Shown: piece after piece, positions 1 to 9,035 of the stretch
How the letters are laid out: every line of letters starts with the position of its first letter
Position numbering within the stretch: the stretch's first letter is position 1
From: Phycobacter azelaicus
GTDB taxonomy: Bacteria > Pseudomonadota > Alphaproteobacteria > Rhodobacterales > Rhodobacteraceae
Assembly: GCF_014884385.1 (NCBI RefSeq)
Contig: NZ_WKFH01000003.1
Span: forward strand, 2,698,001 to 2,762,000
Length of the DNA: 64,000 bases
Direction of reading: 5' to 3'
Notes under the pieces: generated by a model
What the model saw: only the letters and a program-made list of their open reading frames with translations
Told to the model about the DNA's origin: nothing
The model's database searches: none
Position numbers and translations under genes: made by a program

Positions 1-15
1 CCCATTTAGGAGCTG

Positions 16-1785
16 TCAGAGAACGGCGGAAAGCAGGCTGTCGGCGCCCTCCAGAATGCGATCGCGCTGCGCGCTGGTATCGTTCAGGACGTGATCCGCA
101 TAGAACCGCGCGGTAGAGATCTTGGCTGTCATGAAATCGGGGTCTTCGCCCTTTTCGAGCGCTGCTTCTGCAACAAGAAGGGCACGCGCCAGTTGCCAAC
201 CTGCTACGAGATTTCCAGCGAGCATCAGATAGGGGACGCCTGCGCCAAAAGCCGCATTCGGATCATCCTTGCCGGAGGACACGAGGTGTTGCACGACGGC
301 GGCAAAGGCCTCCCGCGCGCGAGCGAGGCGGGCGCCAACGGTTTGCGCCGCACTCGAACCACTGGCCAATTCCGCTTCGGTCTGCGTGATCATCTCGGCG
401 AGCCGAAGGGCGGTCTCTCCGCCATCGCGCAGGGTCTTGCGGCCCACCAGGTCGTTGGCCTGGATGGCGGTGGTGCCTTCATAGATCGGGAGGATGCGGG
501 CATCACGGTAGTGCTGCGCGGCGCCTGTTTCCTCGATGAACCCCATACCGCCATGTACCTGAACGCCCAGCGAAGTGACATCGACGCTCATCTCGGTGCA
601 ATAGCCTTTGACGAGCGGGGTCAGGAACTCCGAAATCGCGGCCGCGTTTGCGCGCTCTTCTGGCGTGGCCGCGTGTTTGGCCAGATCCTGCCAGCCGGCG
701 GCAAAGGCCGCCATGGCACGCCCACCTTCGGTGATGGACCGCATGCGCATCAGCATCCGGCGCACATCCGGGTGGTTCACGATGGTAACCGCCTCGCACG
801 TTGAGCCATCCACTGGCGCGCTTTGAACGCGGTCCCGGGCATAGGATAGAGCCTGCTGGTAGGCGCGTTCCGAGACGGCAACCCCTTGCAAACCAACCGC
901 ATAGCGGGCGGAGTTCATCATCTCGAACATGTAGCGCAGGCCGGCGTTTTCCTCGCCGATCAGATACCCGGTTGCCTCTTCGAAGCTGAGCACCGCCGTG
1001 GGGCTGGCCTTGATGCCCAGCTTGTGTTCAATGCTGACGCAACGCACGGCATTGCGTTCGCCCACAGAGCCGTCGCTGTTCACCATGTATTTTGGCACCA
1101 GGAACAGGCTGATCCCCTTTACCCCCGCGGGCGCATCGGGCGTGCGGGCCAGCACCAGATGCACGGTGTTCCCGGACATGTCGTGCTCACCATAGGTGAT
1201 GTAGATCTTGGTGCCGCTGATCGCATAGGTGCCATCGGCGCGCGGTTCTGCCTTGCTACGTAGCAATGCCAGGTCGCTGCCCGCCTGCGGCTCGGTCAGG
1301 TTCATTGTGCCGGTCCATTTGCCGGACACCAGGTTCTCCAGGTAGGTTGCCTTCTGCTCATCCGATGCGGCGGTCAGCAGGGCTTCGATGGCGCCTTCGG
1401 TCAAAAGAGGGCACAGCGCAAAGCTCATGTTGGCGGCATTCAGCATCTCGGTTGCAGCGGCACCGACGGAGCGTGGCAAACCCTGTCCGCCGAACTCTTC
1501 CGGGTGCGGCAGGCTCTGCCAGCCCATTTCGACAAATTTCGCGTAAGCCTCGGTAAAGCCGACGGGGAGCGTCACGCGACCGTCCTCATACGTTGATCCG
1601 ACCTGATCGCCGACCGTATTGAGCGGGGCGATTTCCTCGGAAACGAAGCGCGCAAATTCTGTCAGCGCAGCGTCCACATCTTCAATCGCGACAGCGTCGT
1701 AGACGGGTAGCGCGCTGACTTCAGTCCACCCGGCCAAGTGGGCGATGTTGAAAATCATGTCCTTCACGGGAGCATCGAATGTCAT
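16..1785 (-). CDS. Acyl-CoA dehydrogenase, DmdC-like long form
   Basis: A 589-residue flavin-dependent acyl-CoA dehydrogenase, longer than the usual ~380 residues and close to the long subfamily that includes DmdC (3-methylmercaptopropionyl-CoA dehydrogenase of the DMSP demethylation pathway). It would oxidise an acyl-CoA to the enoyl-CoA, passing electrons to ETF. Visible features: the FAD/substrate loop MNLTEPQAGSD near residue 161, the catalytic-base segment ILPIYEGTTAIQ with Glu436, and a C-terminal helical extension of about 130 residues. The start is preceded by AAGGG at 8 nt. It faces an AraC-type regulator across a 103-bp gap carrying an inverted repeat. The substrate cannot be told from sequence; a medium- or long-chain fatty acyl-CoA is equally possible. 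The family call is firm, the DmdC link is inference. Confidence 0.9.
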   Translation of the reverse strand: MTFDAPVKDMIFNIAHLAGWTEVSALPVYDAVAIEDVDAALTEFARFVSEEIAPLNTVGDQVGSTYEDGRVTLPVGFTEAYAKFVEMGWQSLPHPEEFGGQGLPRSVGAAATEMLNAANMSFALCPLLTEGAIEALLTAASDEQKATYLENLVSGKWTGTMNLTEPQAGSDLALLRSKAEPRADGTYAISGTKIYITYGEHDMSGNTVHLVLARTPDAPAGVKGISLFLVPKYMVNSDGSVGERNAVRCVSIEHKLGIKASPTAVLSFEEATGYLIGEENAGLRYMFEMMNSARYAVGLQGVAVSERAYQQALSYARDRVQSAPVDGSTCEAVTIVNHPDVRRMLMRMRSITEGGRAMAAFAAGWQDLAKHAATPEERANAAAISEFLTPLVKGYCTEMSVDVTSLGVQVHGGMGFIEETGAAQHYRDARILPIYEGTTAIQANDLVGRKTLRDGGETALRLAEMITQTEAELASGSSAAQTVGARLARAREAFAAVVQHLVSSGKDDPNAAFGAGVPYLMLAGNLVAGWQLARALLVAEAALEKGEDPDFMTAKISTARFYADHVLNDTSAQRDRILEGADSLLSAVL

Positions 1786-1831
1786 GGAGTGCCCTTTCGC
1801 TGTGTTTCCTTTGCTGCCAGATAGACTTTTG

Positions 1832-1847
1832 ATTGACGGCCGTCTAT
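1832..1847. promoter_or_regulatory. Candidate operator between dehydrogenase and AraC gene
   Basis: The sequence ATTGACGGCCGTCTAT is a 16-bp inverted repeat with a perfect GACGGCCGTC core and one mismatched pair. A second ATAGAC at 1821-1826 also matches the GTCTAT at its right end. It lies 47 bp upstream of the acyl-CoA dehydrogenase start and about 40 bp upstream of the AraC-type gene, where a repressor could act on either. The shape resembles TetR-family operators; the regulator is unknown. Confidence 0.45.
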
Positions 1848-1888
1848 ATCCTCAATGGACGCAAAACTTGCAAAAAGTGACAGGTTGG

Positions 1889-2917
1889 ATGGCTGAAATC
1901 TCGCTTGAACCAGAGGTGACTGCGCCGATCCTGCCCACTGTATCGCGTGCATTCCTGGAGGACTGGCTGGAGGCCCTGCGGGTTCACTGCCCGGCCCAGC
2001 AGTTGGCGGGCTTCATGGCGCAAACGGGCCTTTCTGGCGCAGCGCAGCCGCGTGGCCGTGTGACACATGATCAGATCGTCCGGCTCTATCAACTGGTGGC
2101 AAATGAAACCGGTGACGAGATGATGGGCCTCTGGAGCAGGCCGGTGCGCTCCGGTGCGCTGAAAGTGCTTTGCGCTTCTCTGCGCGGGGCTTCGTCGCTT
2201 TCTGCGGCCCTTTTTCGGTTCACCTCCTTCTGGAACATCGTTCTCGATGACTGCCAGATGCATCTTGAGACACGGCGTGATCACCTCCGCATTGTGCTTG
2301 AGCCGCAAGGTGCTGGTGGGCAGCACCGGTTCGGGCATATGCTGCTCTTGAAGCTGGCTCACGGGATCGGATCGTGGCTTGCCGGGCGGGAATTGCCTCT
2401 GCGCGAGGTCAGTTTTGTTTTTGAACGGCCAGAGTTTGCAGAGGACTATCCGATCCTGTTTCCCGCTCCGGTGCGATTTGGGCAGGGGCGCTCCTCGGTG
2501 AGTTTTGCGGATCTGCTGGATGGAGCGCCTGTGCCGCGCAGCGAAGTCGAGATGCAGGAATTTCTGCTGCGCGCTCCGCGGGACTGGATTTTCACGGGGT
2601 CTAGGGAACACACCTTCATGCTGCGCGTGCGGGAACTGCTTTTGAGATCACACCGCATGACCTGCAACCTTGAAGAGGCTGCGCAGGCCCTGAACCTCAC
2701 ACCGCGGACGCTGATCCGGCGGCTGGATACAGAAGGCACTTCATTTCAGGAGATAAAGGATGGCCTGCGGCGGGACATCGCAATCAGAGACCTGTCTGAT
2801 GGCAGCAAAAGCATCGAGGCGATTTCGCAGGATGTCGGTTTTGCAACATCGGCTAACTTCCACCGCGCGTTCAAGCGGTGGACGGGCACGACCCCCGGCG
2901 CCTACCGGAGGTCTTGA
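1889..2917 (+). CDS. AraC-family transcriptional regulator
   Basis: A 342-residue cytoplasmic DNA-binding regulator. The N-terminal two thirds resembles the arabinose-binding-like domain found in OruR/ArgR-type AraC proteins. The last ~100 residues form the AraC double helix-turn-helix, seen in the CNLEEAAQALNLTPRTLIRR helix and the later IEAISQDVGFATSANFHRAF segment ending TGTTPGAYR. I chose the ATG at 1889 because an upstream reading would run into the divergent dehydrogenase gene. It is divergent from that gene, so it is the natural candidate to control it, probably in response to a fatty-acid or organosulfur metabolite (inference). The ribosome-binding site is weak. Confidence 0.85.
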   Translation: MAEISLEPEVTAPILPTVSRAFLEDWLEALRVHCPAQQLAGFMAQTGLSGAAQPRGRVTHDQIVRLYQLVANETGDEMMGLWSRPVRSGALKVLCASLRGASSLSAALFRFTSFWNIVLDDCQMHLETRRDHLRIVLEPQGAGGQHRFGHMLLLKLAHGIGSWLAGRELPLREVSFVFERPEFAEDYPILFPAPVRFGQGRSSVSFADLLDGAPVPRSEVEMQEFLLRAPRDWIFTGSREHTFMLRVRELLLRSHRMTCNLEEAAQALNLTPRTLIRRLDTEGTSFQEIKDGLRRDIAIRDLSDGSKSIEAISQDVGFATSANFHRAFKRWTGTTPGAYRRS

Positions 2918-2949
2918 GCGGTCTTGTTTCGGGCAATCATTCTTCGGCG

Positions 2950-4551
2950 CTATGCGGCCGACTGCGATTGTCTTTGCGACTGGGCGTGAGGCTCTGGACT
3001 GGGCGGTTCAAGTGTGATTCCGAGGCTTTCGCACAGGGGCAGGCGCTGCGCCGCAAAGGCATTGGCGCGGACGCGCAGCACGGCCAGGTTTTCTTCGGGG
3101 GTTTCCAGGATTCGGCCATCCACATGCAGGCGTTGTCCCTGCGGGGCAAGGATCTGCCAGGCCAACTCTGCCCATTCTGTCGGCGTTGAAAGACCTTCGC
3201 TGCGTGCGAGTAGGAAAAGCTGTTCGAACCTGTCGAACGCGATGCCGCTGCCCGTGACCGGTGAGGCAAGAAAACGCAGGGTTTCGCTGTCCTCGGCGCG
3301 TTTGCATACGGCCATGTTGAAGCGGCGACACTGTTCTGCCCGTTCGACAAACCCCTCGACCTGCAGGCAGGGAATCACATGGTGGGCGCCGATCAAAAGT
3401 GTCAGCATGCGGGTAATCTCCGCCCAGGTGTTGTTGCCAAACGCGCCGGAATCCAGGAGTTGGCGCACGGTTTGCGGGCCATCCTTGAGCGCCGCCAAAA
3501 GCGGTTCATACTGGTCGCGGCGTAATGGCTCTTCGCCGCTGCGCGATGCAAGGATAATGGAGCCGCCGTTGTATCGGCGCGCCAAGGCCAGCGGAACGTT
3601 GAACCAGGCTCCGATGGCCCCCCTTTCAGTGTGGCGGAGTTTTCCTCTCACAAAGATATCCGTGCGGAACTGTGCGTTCAGAAGGATGTCTCGTAGGCTC
3701 TGGCGGCGTACAGGGTCGCTTTCCCGTTCCAGCATCTCGTGCTGGCTCTGAGACAGGCAGACGTCATCCACGTGGGCCATCGGGTCTGATGAGGCCAAGA
3801 AAGACAGCTTGGCCTGAGACAGATCCTCAGCAATGTCGGCAAAGTGGAACGGTGTCCAATCCTTGTTGAAAAACTCATGAGCAAGATAGTTTTGCGACAT
3901 GCCATCCATCTTGCCCAGCCGTTTGGCAACGACCGGGTTGGCGGCAAAGTACTCTGCACCGGTCAAATTGAGTTCCTGCGCCCAGGCGATGGCTTCGCTG
4001 ATGCGCTGGTGGAGGGGACCACTGCCTTGGGCCGCGCGGTCGGTCATGATCCGGCGCAGGGGCAGGGCGGCGGCCCAGCCGGGCTGGGTGTTGTAGCTGA
4101 TATAGACCAGACCGCCGGGTTTTAGGCGCTTGGACAGAAACTCAAGAATGTATTTTTGGTTCTCTCGAGACACCCAGCTGTAAACGCCATGCAGGGCGAT
4201 GACATCGAAAGCGTCGGGCAGAGACGGCTCGGATTGGAAATCCTCGAAGGACCGCTCGTGGAAATGCATGTTCTTCAGCCCGGCCTCGGTCGCAAGCTCA
4301 CGGGCACCGGTAATGTGGGATGGGTTGAAGTCCATCGCATGAAACTGGATGTGGGGATTGGCTGCTGCCAGAAGATTGGCTGAAAAGCCCTGACCGCAGC
4401 CTAGTTCGCAATAGGTCAAGTCTTCGCCGTGAAGGCCGTGCTTCTGACCTTTGAGAGTTGCACAGAACGCAAGATGCGACGGCGCAAGCTCGCCAAAGAA
4501 ATCGTGGGTGTAATCAAGTTCGGCCACATAGCCTGAGGTCCAATCGTTCAT
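2950..4551 (-). CDS. SAM-dependent methyltransferase with regulatory domain
   Basis: A 533-residue two-domain protein. Residues ~40-180 are a class I methyltransferase fold: the SAM-binding motif ELGCGQG at 49-55 is followed by the acidic residue Asp74 in HAMDFNPSH. The middle part matches the 'methyltransferase regulatory domain' usually paired with it (PF10119 type), followed by a C-terminal domain rich in charged residues. The substrate is unknown; relatives are annotated only as methyltransferases. The 3' end is 30 bp from the convergent AraC gene. A polar tail of Gln/Ser repeats ends the protein. The gene appears to be a single transcription unit. Confidence 0.85.
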   Translation of the reverse strand: MNDWTSGYVAELDYTHDFFGELAPSHLAFCATLKGQKHGLHGEDLTYCELGCGQGFSANLLAAANPHIQFHAMDFNPSHITGARELATEAGLKNMHFHERSFEDFQSEPSLPDAFDVIALHGVYSWVSRENQKYILEFLSKRLKPGGLVYISYNTQPGWAAALPLRRIMTDRAAQGSGPLHQRISEAIAWAQELNLTGAEYFAANPVVAKRLGKMDGMSQNYLAHEFFNKDWTPFHFADIAEDLSQAKLSFLASSDPMAHVDDVCLSQSQHEMLERESDPVRRQSLRDILLNAQFRTDIFVRGKLRHTERGAIGAWFNVPLALARRYNGGSIILASRSGEEPLRRDQYEPLLAALKDGPQTVRQLLDSGAFGNNTWAEITRMLTLLIGAHHVIPCLQVEGFVERAEQCRRFNMAVCKRAEDSETLRFLASPVTGSGIAFDRFEQLFLLARSEGLSTPTEWAELAWQILAPQGQRLHVDGRILETPEENLAVLRVRANAFAAQRLPLCESLGITLEPPSPEPHAQSQRQSQSAA

Positions 4552-4803
4552 TGCTTGCCCTGTTGGTCTTTGAGATGCGTCACGGGTTGACGCTTAATTT
4601 TCCTAAAACTGGTGACAATAGAGTTAATCCGGGTGCAGTTTTCCTGGGGTTGGCTTTTGGCGCGACGCAGTGGCTGCTTCACGGTGGCTTGAGGGCGCCG
4701 CTTTCACGCTTGCCGTCGTGGCTGCGGGGCGCTTAGGTGACATCTATGTGCGGCCCAAGCGTGCTGGCTGCACGCCAACATGATGAAGAGAGAGGAGCAA
4801 GCA

Positions 4804-5196
4804 ATGCCCGTGACCCTGCAACAGATGATGGCTGAGGCGAATGCCGCCGTGGAGCGTATCTCAGTGGAAGAGGCTCAGAAGAAGTTGGAGGAGGGTGCCC
4901 TGCTGCTTGATATCCGCGATGCAACGGAGTTATCGGCGTCAGGCCGCGTTGCAGGCTCGCACCATGTTTCGCGGGGAATGCTTGAGTTTCGCGCTGACCC
5001 AGCCAGCCCGTTTCACGACAGCACGTTCAGCAAGGATCGCACCATCCTGTTGCATTGCGCCAGTGGTGGCCGGGCCGCTCTTGCGGGGAAGCTTCTGAAA
5101 GACATGGGATATGCCTCTGTTTATAACACTGGTGGGCTTTCCGACTGGGCCACTGCTGGTGCCATGATCGAAGAACCGGTTGATCCTGGGATGTAG
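4804..5196 (+). CDS. Single-domain rhodanese-like protein
   Basis: A 130-residue cytoplasmic protein made of one rhodanese domain: the DIRDATELSASGRVAGSHHV segment followed by the active loop HCASGGRAAL, whose cysteine would carry the persulfide. Single-domain rhodaneses move sulfane sulfur to acceptors such as cyanide, thioredoxin or thiolated enzymes; the real acceptor is unknown. The ATG at 4804 is preferred because AGAGAGGAG sits just upstream at good distance, whereas an ATG at 4780 would overlap that ribosome-binding site. It lies alone between the methyltransferase and a convergent hydrolase. Confidence 0.88.
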   Translation: MPVTLQQMMAEANAAVERISVEEAQKKLEEGALLLDIRDATELSASGRVAGSHHVSRGMLEFRADPASPFHDSTFSKDRTILLHCASGGRAALAGKLLKDMGYASVYNTGGLSDWATAGAMIEEPVDPGM

Positions 5197-5246
5197 CGTT
5201 TGAACATGACTGCGCAGCGGGTCCCAAGACGCTATGCCTTAATCCG

Positions 5247-6005
5247 TCAGGCGTTGAGGAAGGCGCGCGCGGTTGCTTCAAAGGCGCGTGGAGCATCGGC
5301 GTGCAGCCAATGCCCGGCCTTCGGGATCTTTGCAAAGCGGGCTGCTGGAAAACGGGCCAGGATTTCGGGGCGGTGCTCCGGGCGCACGTAGTCCGATTCT
5401 GCGCCAGACAGGAACAAGGCAAGCCCATCCCAGTGGGCGTCGGTCTTGGGAAAAGACAGAATGGTCGGCATCTCTTTTGCAAGGGTGTCGAGATTGAGGC
5501 ACCAGCGCTTGCCCCGGATGTCCAGAGATTGAGTGAAAAAGCTTTGCAGGGCAGGGTCCACCCCGAGGTCTGACAATTGCGCATGGGCATCCGACCTGCG
5601 GTTGACCTTGTCGAGATCCACAGCGCGCATTGCTTCAATGTACTGGATTTGGCTGTGCCCATAGCTGACCGGAGCGATGTCGGCCACCAAGAGGCGCCGC
5701 ACGGCGTCAGGATGTCTTAAGGCCAGCATCATGGCGGCTTTGCCCCCCATGGAGTGCCCGATCACGTCCATCCGGCCCCCGTGGGCCGCTATTACCTCAG
5801 CCAGATCGTCGGCCATCTCAGGATAGCTGTGGCTGCCATAGAAGGGGCTGTTCCCGTGATTGCGCATGTCAACGGCCACAACCAGGCGTTCGTCGGACAG
5901 GCGTTTGGCAATTACACCCCAGTTGCGCGCAGAGCCATAAAGCCCATGGGCAATAAGAAGAGGGGTCTGGTCCGTCTGGGCGCCGTGCAGGATCGTGTTC
6001 AACAT
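5247..6005 (-). CDS. Alpha/beta-fold hydrolase (YbfF-like esterase)
   Basis: A 252-residue alpha/beta hydrolase. It shows the oxyanion-hole segment AHGLYGSARNW near residue 20, the nucleophile elbow GHSMGG with Ser85, and the C-terminal catalytic histidine in KAGHWLHADAP. The short lid and the MRNHGNSP motif are typical of the YbfF/abhydrolase-11 esterases, which hydrolyse short acyl esters or thioesters in the cytoplasm. No signal peptide is visible. The physiological substrate is not known for most members. It is convergent with the rhodanese gene and its 5' end faces the small membrane-protein gene. Confidence 0.87.
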   Translation of the reverse strand: MLNTILHGAQTDQTPLLIAHGLYGSARNWGVIAKRLSDERLVVAVDMRNHGNSPFYGSHSYPEMADDLAEVIAAHGGRMDVIGHSMGGKAAMMLALRHPDAVRRLLVADIAPVSYGHSQIQYIEAMRAVDLDKVNRRSDAHAQLSDLGVDPALQSFFTQSLDIRGKRWCLNLDTLAKEMPTILSFPKTDAHWDGLALFLSGAESDYVRPEHRPEILARFPAARFAKIPKAGHWLHADAPRAFEATARAFLNA

Positions 6006-6118
6006 GGTGCAGTGTGATACCTGCCCTGCAGGGCTTGCGCCAGCCTTATTGAGCTGTTTCGGCGATCGCGCTAAGAATCCTTGAACTTAAATCATGATGG
6101 TTGAAGGAGGTCGCGGCG

Positions 6119-6484
6119 GTGTCACATACTCTGGTCGCAGAGATCGAGCAAATCCGGGGCCTGCTGAGTGAAAAAGAGCATGCTTCAGGAGATCTTTCGA
6201 ACGCCTTGACCAAGGCGCGGCGGCGTCTGCCGCGTCGCATCTATCGGCAGGGGGTGGTTCTGGCCGATGCTCTTCCGCTTCTGAATCATCCTAAACTGTC
6301 TGTGACAGTGGACGACAAGGGGCTCCATCGTGCTGCGCGCGAGGTTCTTGGCCACCTGCGCTCGATCGATATGGCAGAGCGGCGCAAGGATCGCCTGCTT
6401 GGGCTGCTGGGAAGCATGGCTTTTTCGCTATTGAGCGTGGCGACTCTCGTGATCATTGTCCTGCGGTGGCGCGGATTCGTATAG
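6119..6484 (+). CDS. Small protein with C-terminal membrane segment, unknown function
   Basis: A 121-residue protein I do not recognise. The first ~95 residues are helical and highly charged, with a basic stretch TKARRRLPRR near residue 35. The last ~22 residues form one hydrophobic span (LGSMAFSLLSVATLVIIVL) followed by a short basic tail, giving a tail-anchored layout. I prefer the GTG at 6119, since GAAGGAGG at 6103-6110 sits 8 nt before it; the TTG at 6101 would place the start within the ribosome-binding site. It is divergent from the esterase gene. Function cannot be assigned. Confidence 0.7.
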   Translation: MSHTLVAEIEQIRGLLSEKEHASGDLSNALTKARRRLPRRIYRQGVVLADALPLLNHPKLSVTVDDKGLHRAAREVLGHLRSIDMAERRKDRLLGLLGSMAFSLLSVATLVIIVLRWRGFV

Positions 6485-6657
6485 CGGCGGCAAGGTTGCT
6501 CTCCCGCCCGTCCTGCGATCATCGCAGATGATCTGGTCCCGTTGGGCCGGGCGCCGCAAGCGGCGCAGCAGCACGGACCTGTCCGGGCTGCCAGGCGTAA
6601 GGCCTGTGGCGGGGTATCTTTGATGCGGCGTCAGTGCGCGGGAGGTCCACCGAAATG

Positions 6658-6695
6658 AAAAGGCAGCCACGGTGCGGACCGTGGCTGCCTGTTTT
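6658..6695. terminator. Bidirectional terminator downstream of glyA
   Basis: A perfect 13-bp stem (AGGCAGCCACGGT at 6661-6673 with its complement at 6678-6690) closes a GCGG tetraloop. Four T residues follow on the minus strand and GTTTTG follows on the plus strand, so it can end glyA transcription and any transcript arriving from the left. Confidence 0.8.
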
Positions 6696-6714
6696 GCATG
6701 AGAGCGGAATTTGC

Positions 6715-8010
6715 TCAGAGGTTCGGATAGAGCGGGAAGCGGGCGCAGAGGGCCGCGACCTTGCCGCGCACGGCTTCCTCGACGGCGCCGTTGCCATCCT
6801 CACCGTTTGCCGCCAGCCCGTCGACGACCTCGACGATCAGGTCGGCAATATGGCGGAACTCTTCCTCACCAAAGCCGCGGGTGGTGCCCGCCGGGGTGCC
6901 AAGGCGGATGCCAGAGGTCACCATCGGCTTTTCCGGGTCAAACGGGATGCCGTTCTTGTTGGTGGTGATATGGGCACGGCCGAGCGCCTTGTCCACGATA
7001 TTGCCTGTCACGCCCTTGGGGCGCAGGTCTACCAGCATCACGTGGGTGTCGGTGCCGCCGGTGACGATATCGAGCCCGCCCTTGATCAGCTGGTCGGCCA
7101 GCGCCACGGCATTGGCGCGCACCTGCTTCTGGTAGGTCTTGAACTCGGGGCGCAGAGCCTCGCCAAAGGCCACGGCCTTGGCCGCGATCACATGCATCAG
7201 CGGGCCGCCCTGAATGCCTGGGAAGATGGCAGAGTTCACCTTCTTGGCGATCGTCTCGTCATTGGTCAGGATCAGGCCGCCACGAGGCCCGCGCAGGGTC
7301 TTATGAGTGGTGGTGGTTACCACATGCGCGTGCGGGAAGGGCGAGGGGTGCTCACCCGCCGCCACGAGGCCCGCGAAATGCGCCATGTCTACATGCAGAT
7401 AGGCGCCAACCTTGTCGGCAATCTCACGGAAGCGGGCAAAGTCGATGACGCGAGGAATGGCAGAGCCGCCAGCGATGATCAGCTTGGGCTGATGTTCGAC
7501 CGCCAGCGCTTCGACCTGATCGTAGTCGATGAGGTTGTCATCGCGGCGCACACCGTAGTGCACGGCGTTGAACCATTTGCCCGACTGGTTGGGCGCAGCG
7601 CCGTGGGTCAAGTGACCGCCCGAGGCCAGATCCATGCCCAGGATGGTGTCGCCGGGCTTGATCAGCGCGGTGAACACGCCCTGGTTCGCCTGGCTGCCGG
7701 AGTTCGGCTGCACGTTGGCAAAGCCGCAGCCAAACAGCTCCTTGGCGCGCTCGATCGCCAGGTTTTCGGCAACGTCAACGTACTGGCAACCGCCATAGTA
7801 GCGGCGACCGGGGTAGCCTTCTGCGTACTTGTTGGTCAGCACGGAGCCCTGCGCTTCCATCACGGCGGCGGAAACAATGTTCTCAGATGCGATCAACTCG
7901 ATCTCATCGCGCTGGCGGCCCAGCTCATCGGTGATTGAGGCGAACAGCTCGGGGTCGCGTTCGGAAAGGGACTGGGTGAAGAAACCGGGGTCACGGGTGG
8001 TCTCGGTCAT
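6715..8010 (-). CDS. glyA: Serine hydroxymethyltransferase
   Basis: A 431-residue PLP enzyme converting serine and tetrahydrofolate to glycine and methylene-tetrahydrofolate, the main source of one-carbon units. The family signature is plain: [10 protein letters not shown] near the N-terminus, [15 protein letters not shown], and the PLP-lysine segment [16 protein letters not shown]. Length is normal for the family. It is monocistronic, with a strong terminator after it and a near-perfect 24-nt palindrome 31-54 bp before its start, suggesting regulation of its own promoter. In marine methylotrophic or DMSP-using bacteria the enzyme also links to C1 metabolism, but nothing here shows more than the housekeeping role. 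Confidence 0.98.
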   Translation of the reverse strand: MTETTRDPGFFTQSLSERDPELFASITDELGRQRDEIELIASENIVSAAVMEAQGSVLTNKYAEGYPGRRYYGGCQYVDVAENLAIERAKELFGCGFANVQPNSGSQANQGVFTALIKPGDTILGMDLASGGHLTHGAAPNQSGKWFNAVHYGVRRDDNLIDYDQVEALAVEHQPKLIIAGGSAIPRVIDFARFREIADKVGAYLHVDMAHFAGLVAAGEHPSPFPHAHVVTTTTHKTLRGPRGGLILTNDETIAKKVNSAIFPGIQGGPLMHVIAAKAVAFGEALRPEFKTYQKQVRANAVALADQLIKGGLDIVTGGTDTHVMLVDLRPKGVTGNIVDKALGRAHITTNKNGIPFDPEKPMVTSGIRLGTPAGTTRGFGEEEFRHIADLIVEVVDGLAANGEDGNGAVEEAVRGKVAALCARFPLYPNL

Positions 8011-8040
8011 GCTGGCTCCGTTGGGTTGGAGGTTGGATTG

Positions 8041-8064
8041 CGAGATTTCCTATAGGAAACCTCG
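8041..8064. promoter_or_regulatory. Palindromic operator candidate upstream of glyA
   Basis: The core TTTCCTATAGGAAA (8046-8059) is a perfect 14-bp palindrome. It is flanked by CGAG on the left and CTCG on the right, extending the symmetry to 24 nt with one mismatched pair. It lies 31-54 bp upstream of the glyA start, overlapping the likely promoter or early leader. No U-tract follows, so an operator is more likely than a terminator. The binding protein is unknown. Confidence 0.55.
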
Positions 8065-8230
8065 CCAATCTAAAAGCCCGGAAAACGACGAATACCTGCG
8101 GCAGAACGGCCACTATGGCCTTTGTGGGAAAGCTGTGCTTGTTTCGGAACCGAATGCGCAGGACCGGAAACTTCCGTTTCGGTGCAGAATGAGACCAAAG
8201 CGCAAAAGAGAGCGAAATGAGAGCAGGGTC

Positions 8231-8986
8231 ATGAGAATCGCCTTTCTAGCCAGCACGGCAGAAGTTGCGCAGCGCGCTTTGACGGTCCTGACTGCGCGGT
8301 ATGATAATTGCGCGCCCGAGGAGGCAGAGGTGATCGTTGCCCTTGGCGGGGATGGCTTCATGCTTCATACCCTTCATGACACCATCGATCTGAGCGCACC
8401 TGTCTATGGTATGAACCGGGGCACCGTCGGCTTCTTGATGAATGAATATCAGGAAGATGGATTGATCGCGCGGCTTGAGGCGGCGGAGCAGGAGATCATC
8501 AATCCTCTGTCGATGACCGCGATGGACCGCAGCGGAAGAATGCACCGAGCGTTGGCCATCAATGAGGTCTCATTGCTGCGGGCAGGGCCGCAGGCCGCGC
8601 GGCTGAAAATCTCTGTGGATGGGCGACAGCGGATGGCGGAGTTGGTCTGCGATGGCGCGCTGGTATCGACCCCAGCCGGTTCAACCGCCTACAACTATTC
8701 AGCCCATGGTCCGATTCTTCCCATCGGATCGGATGTGTTGGCGTTGACGGCTGTTGCCGCTTTCAGGCCCCGGCGCTGGCGTGGGGCCTTGCTGCCCAGC
8801 AATGCAAAGGTGCGGTTCGACGTACTGGAAGCGGACAAGCGCCCGGTTATGGCCGAGGCCGATTCCGTGTCCTTTCAGGATATCGACTGGGTAGAAATCC
8901 AGACTGAGGCCAGTATTCGCCACAAGATCCTGTTCGACCCGGGTCACGGACTTGAAGAGCGTCTGATCTCGGAGCAGTTCACCTGA
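8231..8986 (+). CDS. nadK: NAD kinase
   Basis: A 251-residue NAD kinase that phosphorylates NAD to NADP. It shows the family's GGDGFML motif near residue 38, the NEVSLLR segment, and the STPAGSTAYNYSAHGP substrate loop. The N-terminal domain is short, as in other alphaproteobacterial NadK proteins. The ATG at 8231 gives the family's usual start, MRIAFLAS; the upstream in-frame reading has no such similarity. Only a weak GAGCAGGG precedes the start. It is divergent from glyA, sharing a 220-bp intergenic region, and ends in a hairpin terminator. Confidence 0.93.
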   Translation: MRIAFLASTAEVAQRALTVLTARYDNCAPEEAEVIVALGGDGFMLHTLHDTIDLSAPVYGMNRGTVGFLMNEYQEDGLIARLEAAEQEIINPLSMTAMDRSGRMHRALAINEVSLLRAGPQAARLKISVDGRQRMAELVCDGALVSTPAGSTAYNYSAHGPILPIGSDVLALTAVAAFRPRRWRGALLPSNAKVRFDVLEADKRPVMAEADSVSFQDIDWVEIQTEASIRHKILFDPGHGLEERLISEQFT

Positions 8987-8991
8987 CCGGC

Positions 8992-9020
8992 AAGGGGGGC
9001 AGGGCTGCCCCCTTTGCTTT
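8992..9020 (+). terminator. Terminator after nadK
   Basis: A G-rich/C-rich hairpin (AAGGGGGGCAG pairing with CTGCCCCCTT, one bulged G) followed by TTGCTTT just after the nadK stop. It separates nadK from the convergent amidase gene. Confidence 0.6.
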
Positions 9021-9035
9021 GCTGTTCTGGAAGGC

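Noticed and set aside
6634..7938. A long open frame on the plus strand opposite glyA.
   Set aside because: It mirrors the glyA codons, has low-complexity His/Gly/Ala-rich content and no family similarity; glyA is certain.
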